Assembly (NCBI GenBank): GCA_947373185.1
Contig: CANBWP010000003.1
Coordinates: 1-64,000, forward strand
Source: Comamonadaceae bacterium
GTDB lineage: Bacteria > Pseudomonadota > Gammaproteobacteria > Burkholderiales > Burkholderiaceae_C
Direction of reading: 5' to 3'
DNA length: 64,000 bases
Shown: positions 57,015-64,000 of the stretch, piece by piece
Layout of the letters: the number at the start of each line of letters is the position of its first letter
Position numbering within the stretch: the stretch's first letter is position 1
Position numbers and translations under genes: made by a program
The notes under the pieces: generated by a model
Database searches by the model: none
Told to the model about the DNA's origin: nothing
Seen by the model: the letters and a program-made list of their open reading frames with translations, nothing else

Positions 57015-58226
57015 ATGGAAAACCCTCAATCCGGCATGCGCCGATCGCTGCCCGAAGCGCCTGTTGTGCATTACTTGCAACAAGTTTGGGAAAGCGCGGT
57101 GCGCCTGAGAGCCTCCGACATCCACTTCGAGCCCTTTGAAACTTTTTACAGAGTTCGGTTACGCATTGATGGTGTGCTGCAAGAAATTGAGCCCCCGCCC
57201 CTGGCGTTCAAAGATCAAATCGCCTCTCGCATCAAGGTGCTCTCGCGCTTAGACATTGCCGAAAAACGTCTGCCACAAGACGGCCGGATGAATGTGGGCC
57301 TGCACAATGCGCAGCGCCTGAATTTGCGTGTCAGCACTTTGCCCACTTTGTTTGGCGAAAAAATGGTGGTGCGCATTTTGTCCTCCGATTCCACCAAACT
57401 CAATTTAGACCATCTGGGCTATGGCCCTGATGACAAACAAAAACTGTTGGAGGCCATTCAAAAACCACATGGCATGGTCTTGGTGACGGGCCCCACAGGG
57501 TCTGGTAAATCGCAATCTTTGTACGCGTGCCTCAATTTACTTAACCGTGAAGAAGTCAACATTGCCACGGTGGAAGACCCCTCTGAAATTCAATTGCCCG
57601 GCATCAACCAAGTCAATGTGAAAGACAAAATTGGGCTTGATTTCGCCACCTCGCTTCGCGCTTTTTTACGGCAAGACCCTGACATCCTCATGGTGGGCGA
57701 AATCAGAGACCATGAAACGGCAGACATTGCGATGAAGGCTTCACAAACAGGGCATCTGGTGCTGTCCACGCTGCACACACAAGATGCTCCCAGTGCATTG
57801 GTTCGACTTCGCAACATGGGGGTGGCCACATACAACTTGGCTTCGAGCATCAGCCTCATTTCGGCGCAACGCTTGGTGCGCCGTTTGTGCATTCATTGCC
57901 GCCGGCCCGCCATGGTTTCAAACCAATTGCTCAAGGAACTGGGTTTGCAAACTATGAAATTGCAGACGGCCCTGCCACAACATTTTCATTCACCACAAGG
58001 CTGCAAGCAATGCCACAAAGGCTACTGGGGGCGAATTGGCTTGTTTCAGATCATGCCCATCAGCTTGGCCTTGCAGCACTTGATCTTGAAAGACGCCAGT
58101 CGTCAGGCCTTAAGCGCACAAGCCGACAAAGACGGCATTTGCACGCTGCGCCATGCGGGCTTGGTTCAAGCCGCCATGGGCATCACGTCCATGGCCGAAG
58201 TCTTGGCCAACACCGATGTCGCTTGA
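57015..58226 (+). CDS. pilB: Type IV pilus assembly ATPase PilB-like, lacking the N-terminal domain
   Basis: The hexameric motor for pilus extension or type II secretion. It has RASDIHFEPFETFYRVRLRI (N2 domain), Walker A GPTGSGKS at about 158-165, Walker B ILMVGEIRD near 226, and the zinc CxxC pairs (CIHCRRP, CKQCHKG). At 403 residues it lacks about 150-170 N-terminal residues (MshEN/GSPII_E_N domain) of usual PilB. Only 64 bp separate it from the previous gene, so the domain is not encoded upstream. The pilC start overlaps its end by 11 bp. Confidence 0.87.
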   Translation: MENPQSGMRRSLPEAPVVHYLQQVWESAVRLRASDIHFEPFETFYRVRLRIDGVLQEIEPPPLAFKDQIASRIKVLSRLDIAEKRLPQDGRMNVGLHNAQRLNLRVSTLPTLFGEKMVVRILSSDSTKLNLDHLGYGPDDKQKLLEAIQKPHGMVLVTGPTGSGKSQSLYACLNLLNREEVNIATVEDPSEIQLPGINQVNVKDKIGLDFATSLRAFLRQDPDILMVGEIRDHETADIAMKASQTGHLVLSTLHTQDAPSALVRLRNMGVATYNLASSISLISAQRLVRRLCIHCRRPAMVSNQLLKELGLQTMKLQTALPQHFHSPQGCKQCHKGYWGRIGLFQIMPISLALQHLILKDASRQALSAQADKDGICTLRHAGLVQAAMGITSMAEVLANTDVA

Positions 58227-59340
58227 AGCCGCCCTCAGCCGCGCCCAGGCCAGGCGGCAAGCGGTGCCCACGCCGGCCTTCACAGGCAAAGTGGTGCCGA
58301 CCAAAACCTTGAGTGTTTTCACCCGGCAATGGTCAGCGCTCATGGGGGCTGGCGTGCCGCTGTCTCAGGCCTTGGCGTTGCTCAGTCAAAGTGTGGCGGG
58401 CTCGCGTGCCACACAAAAGAACTTCACAAGCCTTTTGCAAACGCTGCGGGCCGAAGTCAATGCCGGTCAGTCCTTGCAATCGGCCTTTCAAAAGCACCCT
58501 CAGGTGTTCAATCAAAACTACTGCAGCCTCTTGCATGCCGGAGAGTCGGCCGGTATCTTGGACAAAATTTTGAGCCGCTTGGCCGACACCCTTGAGGCCC
58601 AAGCCGCCCTCAAGGCCAAACTCAAAAATGCACTCATCTATCCGGTCAGTATTTTGATCATTGCATTAGGGGTGCTGGTCGTGATCTTGCTGTGGGTGGT
58701 TCCCGTGTTTGAAGAGGTGTTTCACAGCATGGGGGCCACCTTGCCTTGGGCCACACAGTGCTTGGTCAATGCCAGCCGCTGGATGGCAAAGTGGGCTGGC
58801 GCTTTGTGCGTGGCCCTTGCCATATTCACGGCAGGGCTTCGTTGGCTGCACGCCCGGCATCTGATGTTCCAAATTGTGCTTGAAAAATGGATGTTTGCCA
58901 CGCCCATTTGGGGCCCTCTTCTGCAAACCGCCATGATCGTCAAATGGGCGCAAACCTTGTCTGCCTTGTTGCAAGCAGGCATTCCAATGGCCGAAGCCTT
59001 GGTGCCAGCTTCTGCAGCCAGCGCCTCGCCCAACCTGGCGCAAGCCACCCGTCACTTGGTGCAGCAGGTTCAAGAAGGTCACAGTTTGAGCAAGGCCATG
59101 TCAAAATCCAGCTTGTTCTCAGCCATGGTCATTCAGATGTGTGCCATTGGCGAAGAGACAGGATCGCTAGACGCCATGCTGCAACGCGCAGCCCAACTCA
59201 TGGAAGCCGATGTGAACCAAGGAATTGGCAATTTGTCCACCCTGCTCGAGCCCGTCATCATGGTCGTGCTGGGCACCCTCATTGGCGGCATTTTGCTGTC
59301 GCTGTATTTGCCCATTTTCAACTTAGGACAAGTTTTTTGA
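58216..59340 (+). CDS. pilC: Type IV pilus inner-membrane platform protein PilC
   Basis: The platform on which PilB acts. The 374-residue protein has two T2SSF domains (about 40-165 and 240-365). Each carries the family pattern (FTRQWSALMGAGVPLSQALALL; KWAQTLSALLQAGIPMAEAL), and GEETGSLDAML ends in the C-terminal membrane helix. ATG 58216 lies inside the end of pilB. The pilD start overlaps the stop (TGATG). Confidence 0.92.
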   Translation: MSLEAALSRAQARRQAVPTPAFTGKVVPTKTLSVFTRQWSALMGAGVPLSQALALLSQSVAGSRATQKNFTSLLQTLRAEVNAGQSLQSAFQKHPQVFNQNYCSLLHAGESAGILDKILSRLADTLEAQAALKAKLKNALIYPVSILIIALGVLVVILLWVVPVFEEVFHSMGATLPWATQCLVNASRWMAKWAGALCVALAIFTAGLRWLHARHLMFQIVLEKWMFATPIWGPLLQTAMIVKWAQTLSALLQAGIPMAEALVPASAASASPNLAQATRHLVQQVQEGHSLSKAMSKSSLFSAMVIQMCAIGEETGSLDAMLQRAAQLMEADVNQGIGNLSTLLEPVIMVVLGTLIGGILLSLYLPIFNLGQVF

Positions 59341-60200
59341 TGGCCCCCACCGAATGGCCCCAACTGTGGATGTCGCCCGGCATCATGGGGTGGGTGCAGC
59401 CCCATTTTGCGGAAGTGTCTGCCTGGCAGATGGGTTTGTTTGCCCTTTTGGGTTTGGTGTTTGGCAGCTTTCTGAATGTGCTCATTCACCGTTTGCCCGA
59501 GATGATTCTGAAGGCCGATGAACAAGATCGCGCCGCTTTCAATCTCAGCACACCGCCCTCCCACTGTCCCCATTGCCTGCAAGCACTGGCATGGCATGAA
59601 TTGATCCCTGTGCTGTCTTACGCTTGGTACAAGGCGCGGTGTCGACATTGCTTACAACCCATCGCCATGCGTTACCCCATGGTCGAGTTACTCACGGCCG
59701 CGCTGTTTTGTGCGTGCCTGCTCAAATTTGGCTTTGGCTTGTCTGCCTTGATGGGCAGTTTCTTTTGCGCAGCACTGTTGGCCTTGGCGTGGATCGATGC
59801 CGAAACATTTTTATTGCCAGACATGCTCACGCAAGCGCTGCTTTGGGTGGGCCTCATTGGCAGCGCCGTGTCACTCACGCCGGTGCCACTCCTGCATTCA
59901 CTGTCTGGCGCAGTTCTGGGTTACGGATTGCTTTGGTTGGTCAGTTGGGGCTTTGAGTGCCTGGCTGGCAAAGAAGGCATGGGTCAAGGCGATCTGAAAT
60001 TGTTGGCAGGACTGGGCGCATGGGTCGGCGTTTGGAGTCTTTTGCCGCTGCTTTTACTGGCTTCGGTGTCTGGATTGATTTTTGGGGTCGTTCAAAAAAT
60101 GAGGGGGCAACTGGGTCACAATGGGCACTTCGCTTTTGGACCTTTTTTAGCCCTTTCTGGATTCGCATGTTTCTTTTTAGGAATTTCCATGGGAGCTTGA
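59340..60200 (+). CDS. pilD: Prepilin leader peptidase/N-methyltransferase
   Basis: Cleaves and N-methylates type IV prepilins at the inner membrane. The 286-residue protein has zinc cysteines C76, C79, C101 and C104 (CPHC, CRHC), catalytic aspartates D153 (ALAWIDAETFLLPD) and D218 (GMGQGDLKLLA), and about eight membrane segments. It starts within the pilC stop codon, so pilBCD is one translationally coupled unit. Confidence 0.95.
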   Translation: MAPTEWPQLWMSPGIMGWVQPHFAEVSAWQMGLFALLGLVFGSFLNVLIHRLPEMILKADEQDRAAFNLSTPPSHCPHCLQALAWHELIPVLSYAWYKARCRHCLQPIAMRYPMVELLTAALFCACLLKFGFGLSALMGSFFCAALLALAWIDAETFLLPDMLTQALLWVGLIGSAVSLTPVPLLHSLSGAVLGYGLLWLVSWGFECLAGKEGMGQGDLKLLAGLGAWVGVWSLLPLLLLASVSGLIFGVVQKMRGQLGHNGHFAFGPFLALSGFACFFLGISMGA

Positions 60201-60204
60201 GCCC

Positions 60205-60819
60205 TTGACGCGCAAGCCTTTTCGACTCGGCCTGACAGGCGGCATTGGCAGCGGCAAAAGCACCGTGGCCAACTTCTTGGCAGAAGCAGGCGCCGCCATC
60301 CTGGACGCCGACGCCATTTCCAGATCGGTCACGCAAGCAGGCGGACGCGCCATCCCAGCCATCCTGGCTGAGTTTGGCCCCAGCATGATCACGCCAGAAG
60401 GTGCCTTGAACCGCGACGCCATGCGCGCGCTGGTCTTTTCCAAGCCCGACAGCAAACGCCAACTTGAAGCCATCATTCACCCCCTCGTGGGTCAGATTTT
60501 GCAAGCGCAAACCGAAACCGCGATCGCGCAGGGTCAAAGCTGTTTGGTTTTTGATGTGCCCTTGCTGGTGGAGTCGGGTGAACGCTGGCGACGGCAGGTC
60601 GATGCGGTCTGCGTGGTGGACTGCCAAACCGAAACCCAAATTCAACGCGTCATGGCCCGCAGTGGCCTCAGCCGCGCCGAGATCGAGCGCATCATGGCGC
60701 AACAAGCCACGCGTGCACAGCGCCTGGCCTGTGCCGACTTCGTCATTTTGAACGACGGCATCGATTTAGCCCAACTCAAACAAAGGGTGCATGAAATGTG
60801 GCTCAGCTTCGGGCTATGA
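60205..60819 (+). CDS. coaE: Dephospho-CoA kinase
   Basis: Performs the last step of CoA synthesis. The 204-residue protein has the P-loop GGIGSGKST (12-20), LDADAISR and DVPLLVESG. The start is TTG at 60205 (MTRKPFRLGL), with GGGAG ten nt upstream and 4 bp after pilD. PilD-CoaE-ZapD-YacG is the standard proteobacterial order. Confidence 0.95.
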   Translation: MTRKPFRLGLTGGIGSGKSTVANFLAEAGAAILDADAISRSVTQAGGRAIPAILAEFGPSMITPEGALNRDAMRALVFSKPDSKRQLEAIIHPLVGQILQAQTETAIAQGQSCLVFDVPLLVESGERWRRQVDAVCVVDCQTETQIQRVMARSGLSRAEIERIMAQQATRAQRLACADFVILNDGIDLAQLKQRVHEMWLSFGL

Positions 60820-60841
60820 TCTTGTCACTGAAAGACGCAGC

Positions 60842-61597
60842 GTGATACTTTACGAATACCCCCTCAACGAACGCATCCGGACCTACTTGCGCCTGCAGCA
60901 TTTGTTTGCGCGGTTCAACAAGTTAAGCCAGCGTTCCGAAGCACTGGATCACCACTACGCCCTCACCACCATCTTTGAAATCATGGAAGTGGCTTCTCGC
61001 TCCGAGCTGAAGTCCGAAATCCTGAAAGACATTGAACGCCACAAGCAAATGCTCAATGGCTACCGGGGTAACCCCTCCATTTCAGAAAAAGCACTCGACC
61101 TCATCATTGAGCAGCTCGACCAACGCTTTGAAGCCCTCAACACCATGGTGGGCAAATTAGGCAGTGCCCTTGGGGACAGCGAGTTCTTGAACAGCATCAG
61201 AAGTCGCACCGCCATCCCAGGTGGCACTTGTGAATTTGACTTACCCGCCTACCACGCGTGGCAGCACCATGAGCCCGCGGCACGACAAGCCAATTTGTAT
61301 GAGTGGTCTCACCACTTTGCACCTTTGGCCAGCTCGATTCAGCTCATGCTCAAAATGATGCGCGAGTCGGGCGGTACCCAAAAAGTCATGGCCACTGCGG
61401 GCCAGTTACAGCAAAACCTGCCCCAAGGCCGCAACTTTCAACTGCTGCGTTTGCGCATTGACGACAGCTTGAACCTCACCCCTGAAATCAGCTGTAATCG
61501 TTTGTTGGTGGTGATTCGCCTGATGCAACAACAAGCCGATGGCAAACTGATTGCCAGCAAAGAGGACACCCCCTTTGAAATGACGCTCTGCGCTTAA
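60842..61597 (+). CDS. zapD: Cell division protein ZapD
   Basis: Bundles FtsZ filaments at the division ring. The 251-residue protein begins ILYEYPLNERIRTYLRLQHL, the family N-terminus, and contains QLDQRFEAL and the C-terminal RLRIDDSLNLTPEISCNRLL. The start is GTG 60842. The frame is open to an ATG at 60791 inside coaE, but the conserved region starts at the GTG and GAAAG lies upstream. Confidence 0.93.
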   Translation: MILYEYPLNERIRTYLRLQHLFARFNKLSQRSEALDHHYALTTIFEIMEVASRSELKSEILKDIERHKQMLNGYRGNPSISEKALDLIIEQLDQRFEALNTMVGKLGSALGDSEFLNSIRSRTAIPGGTCEFDLPAYHAWQHHEPAARQANLYEWSHHFAPLASSIQLMLKMMRESGGTQKVMATAGQLQQNLPQGRNFQLLRLRIDDSLNLTPEISCNRLLVVIRLMQQQADGKLIASKEDTPFEMTLCA

Positions 61598-61616
61598 GAC
61601 GCCGGTGTTGACAGAC

Positions 61617-61823
61617 ATGAGTGAGCCCTCTGCTAAACCTAAACAAGTCAAGTGCCCCACCTGCGGCGGTCCCAGCTTGTTCAGTTCACAAAATCCCTAC
61701 CGGCCCTTTTGCAGCGCACGTTGCAAAGGCATTGACCTGGGTGCTTGGGCCAATGAGAGCTTCAGGGTGCCGGAAGACACCCCGCCCGATCAAGAGAATT
61801 TTGGCGACCCTAAATTGCAGTAA
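61617..61823 (+). CDS. yacG: YacG zinc-binding protein (DNA gyrase inhibitor family)
   Basis: A 68-residue protein with a four-cysteine zinc site C13-P-T-C16 and C32-S-A-R-C36, followed by the usual KGIDLGAWANESFRVP. E. coli YacG binds GyrB and inhibits gyrase. ATG 61617 was chosen over a GTG at 61605. Convergent with the Nudix gene. Confidence 0.92.
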   Translation: MSEPSAKPKQVKCPTCGGPSLFSSQNPYRPFCSARCKGIDLGAWANESFRVPEDTPPDQENFGDPKLQ

Positions 61824-61851
61824 ACGTGCAAGGTGGGCCTGAGCCTTCCGC

Positions 61852-62337
61852 TTAGGCTGAATGCGTCTCGCCCACAAAGCCGCGTTCTTGGGCTAGCCAA
61901 GCCAACACGGGCACCGTCCCAGGTAAAACAGGCTGCACTTGAACCGGCAGAGTTTGCCAAGCAGATTGCTGGCCTTCGCGCATTTCTAAATCGCCTTGCC
62001 AGCTCAATACTTTGCAAAAGTTCAATCGCACCAGCGCATGTGGATAGTCCACCCATTGCTCACGCCACCATTGAACGTCGCCAATTTTCAAACCCAGCTC
62101 TTCTTCGAGTTCACGTGACAGAGCCTGTGCCACCGTCTCGCCCGCTTCCAATTTGCCGCCCGGAAACTCCCAATAGCCTTCGTAGACTTTGCCTGGGGGC
62201 CGTGAGGTGAGCAAAAACTGTTGCTGGTCATTGATCAAAATACCGACAGCCACATCGACGGTGGGGCGCGCAGCGCCGCCTTCACGTTGGAGGTGGGCAT
62301 CTGCCACCAACAAGCCTGCGTCAGTCGCTTCGGTCAT
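61852..62337 (-). CDS. mutT: MutT-type Nudix hydrolase
   Basis: Probably an 8-oxo-dGTP pyrophosphatase that cleans the nucleotide pool. The 161-residue protein has a full Nudix box at 60-82 (GGKLEAGETVAQAL, then SRELEEELGL). WEFPGGK is the MutT hallmark and DVAVGILIND the N-terminal strand. It follows the DUF815 gene on the same strand. Confidence 0.9.
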   Translation of the reverse strand: MTEATDAGLLVADAHLQREGGAARPTVDVAVGILINDQQQFLLTSRPPGKVYEGYWEFPGGKLEAGETVAQALSRELEEELGLKIGDVQWWREQWVDYPHALVRLNFCKVLSWQGDLEMREGQQSAWQTLPVQVQPVLPGTVPVLAWLAQERGFVGETHSA

Positions 62338-62355
62338 GAAAAATTCACTCGCACT

Positions 62356-63252
62356 TTAAAGGGAACGCTGCGTGGCAGCACCCTTGCCCATGCGGCCCAC
62401 GTAATCGCGCGCAAATTGATAGGCCACACGGCCACTGCGCGAACCACGTTCAAGTGCCCACACCAAAGCCTCTGGTCCCGAGGCCTGAATGACCGCTTCG
62501 CTGGCGCCCAAAGAGCGCAACCATTGCGCCACGATGGTGAGGTATTCGTCTTGCGAAAAGGGGTAAAAACTGATCCACAAACCAAAACGCTCAGACAAAG
62601 AGATTTTCTCTTCGATCACTTCACCCGGATGAACTTCACCGTCTTCCGTGTGGGTGTAAGTGAGGTTGTCCTTCATGTGTTCAGGCAGCAAATGGCGTCG
62701 ATTGCTGGTCGCATAAATGAGCACGTTGGGTGTAGACGCAGCCACAGAGCCATCCAAAATGGACTTCAAGGCTTTGTAGCCACCTTCACCGTCTTCAAAA
62801 CTCAGGTCATCGCAAAAGATGATGAACTTTTCGGGACGGCCAGCCACGACATCGACGATGTCAGGCAAATCGGTCAGGTCTTCTTTGTCGACTTCAATCA
62901 GACGCAAACCCTTTGCAGCATATTCATTCAAACAGGCTTTGATCAAAGACGATTTGCCAGTGCCGCGCGAGCCCGTCAGCAACACATTGTTGGCGGGCAG
63001 ACCTTGCACAAATTGCAAGGTATTTTGCTGCAGCTTTTCTTTCTGGCCATCAATTTCCTGCAAGTCTTTCAGGCCCATGTCGGACACATGGCGCACGCCC
63101 TCAAGCACGCCATGACCCGAAGCACGTTTGCGATAACGCCAGGCAATGGCATCGTTCCAATCGGGCTGACCCAAAGGCTGCGGCAAGACACGCTCTAAGC
63201 GCTCCATCATGAGCACAGCGCGCTCTAACAATTTTTCAATGGCAGCACTCAT
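62356..63252 (-). CDS. DUF815 AAA-type ATPase
   Basis: A 298-residue P-loop ATPase of unknown role. Walker [10 protein letters not shown] is at 94-102 and Walker B-like [11 protein letters not shown] at about 165-175. [21 protein letters not shown] is typical of DUF815. It overlaps argJ by 4 bp and precedes mutT, the order I expect in Burkholderiales. No function established. Confidence 0.9.
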   Translation of the reverse strand: MSAAIEKLLERAVLMMERLERVLPQPLGQPDWNDAIAWRYRKRASGHGVLEGVRHVSDMGLKDLQEIDGQKEKLQQNTLQFVQGLPANNVLLTGSRGTGKSSLIKACLNEYAAKGLRLIEVDKEDLTDLPDIVDVVAGRPEKFIIFCDDLSFEDGEGGYKALKSILDGSVAASTPNVLIYATSNRRHLLPEHMKDNLTYTHTEDGEVHPGEVIEEKISLSERFGLWISFYPFSQDEYLTIVAQWLRSLGASEAVIQASGPEALVWALERGSRSGRVAYQFARDYVGRMGKGAATQRSL

Positions 63253-64000
63253 GATCTGTAATCGGCGTTGATGGAAACGTAGTCGTGGCTCAAGTCACAG
63301 GTCCAGACGGTGTCGATCGCTGTGCCCCGGCCCAAATCAACACGGACGGTCATTTCGCTTTGCTTCATGACGCGCTGACCATCGGCTTCTTGGTAAGAAG
63401 GATTGCGCCCCCCGTTTTGCACCACACACACATCGTCCAAATACATGGCAATGCGGTCTTGGTCCAAATCGAGAATGCCGGCATAACCCACAGCCGCCAG
63501 GATGCGGCCCAAATTCGGGTCACTTGCAAAGAACGCTGTTTTAACCAAGGGTGAATGCGCAATGGCATAAGCGGCCAAGCGGCATTCTTCCGACGTCTTA
63601 CCACCTTCAATGCGAATGGTGATGAACTTGGTGGCGCCTTCGCCGTCACGCACAATGGCATGCGCCAATTTTTGCGCCACTGACAGGAGGGCTTCGCGCA
63701 AGACTTTGCCGTCTTCTGAGTCCCACGCCAAAATGACGGGGTGTGTCGCTTTGCGCGTGGCCATGACGATGAACGAGTCGTTGGTCGACGTGTCGCCATC
63801 GATGGTGATGCGGTTGAAAGAGGCATTGGCCAAATCAGTGGCCAGGGCCGGCAACAAGGCGGGATCGATATTGGCATCGGTGGCCAAAAAACCCAGCATG
63901 GTGGCCATGTTGGGGCGAATCATGCCCGCCCCTTTGCTGATGCCCGTGATGGTGACAGTTTGACCTGACAGAACCACTTGCGCACTGAAGGCCTTGGGTA
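63249..64000 (-). CDS. argJ: Bifunctional glutamate N-acetyltransferase ArgJ (C-terminal part, runs off right edge)
   Basis: Recycles the acetyl group in arginine synthesis by transfer from N-acetylornithine to glutamate. The visible 250 codons include [13 protein letters not shown], whose threonine is the self-cleavage site and nucleophile, [26 protein letters not shown] and the C-terminal [16 protein letters not shown]. The frame is open to base 64000. The stop overlaps the DUF815 start. Confidence 0.95.
   Translation of the reverse strand, partial: PKAFSAQVVLSGQTVTITGISKGAGMIRPNMATMLGFLATDANIDPALLPALATDLANASFNRITIDGDTSTNDSFIVMATRKATHPVILAWDSEDGKVLREALLSVAQKLAHAIVRDGEGATKFITIRIEGGKTSEECRLAAYAIAHSPLVKTAFFASDPNLGRILAAVGYAGILDLDQDRIAMYLDDVCVVQNGGRNPSYQEADGQRVMKQSEMTVRVDLGRGTAIDTVWTCDLSHDYVSINADYRS

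Overview
The window looks like chromosome of a betaproteobacterium of the order Burkholderiales, most likely family Comamonadaceae (Limnohabitans/Rhodoferax-like). This is inferred from gene order and protein character: benzoyl-CoA 'box' genes with a shikimate-kinase-fused regulator, a DUF3683 oxidoreductase, a hemA-prfA-prmC-grxD operon, and a pilBCD-coaE-zapD-yacG-mutT-DUF815-argJ block. No database search was possible. I see no tRNA, rRNA, CRISPR array, prophage or insertion sequence.

Layout. 1-5.0 kb: aerobic benzoate catabolism through CoA thioesters (boxB partial, boxC, regulator boxR, divergent benzoate-CoA ligase). The promoters carry TGCA-N6-TGCA operators placed on their -10 boxes. 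5-11.9 kb: apbC/mrp, metG, a DUF1275 membrane protein, a SulP transporter, a DUF3460 protein and scpA. 11.9-19.1 kb: a minus-strand yibN-grxC-secB-gpsA operon (same order as in E. coli), then gpmA, ctpA, moeB and a second SulP transporter. 19.1-24.5 kb: folE, a BLUF blue-light receptor, a DUF429 protein, clsB with a YbhP-like phosphodiesterase, and a methyltransferase. 24.6-37.3 kb: a long minus-strand run (giant FAD/Fe-S oxidoreductase, DUF971, ubiE, Tim44-like protein, ubiJ, ubiB, a sodium:solute symporter, FmdB, DUF502, aspS) dominated by ubiquinone biosynthesis. 37.4-42.1 kb: ugpQ, hemA, prfA, prmC, grxD. 42.1-49.5 kb: a lytic transglycosylase, proS, rppH, proB, obgE, rpmA, rplU, ispB.

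49.5-57.0 kb is the accessory-looking part. It holds a threonine dehydratase, a two-subunit molybdenum hydroxylase (iorAB), a disordered small protein, a YebC-family protein, a small secreted protein, a strong candidate small RNA with its own promoter and terminator, a hypothetical protein, a DUF6249 membrane protein behind a four-copy 8-bp repeat, an ECF sigma-factor remnant, and a methyltransferase. 57-64 kb: type IV pilus assembly genes (pilB with a missing N-terminal domain, pilC, pilD), coaE, zapD, yacG, mutT, a DUF815 ATPase and the C-terminal part of argJ, which runs off the right edge.

The least explained element is the minus-strand RNA at about 54720-54876. It has a TTGACC-17-TAAGAT promoter, an 11-bp terminator stem with a T run, and an apparently unpaired stretch matching the anti-Shine-Dalgarno end of 16S rRNA. 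The best supported regulatory observation is the set of BoxR operators.
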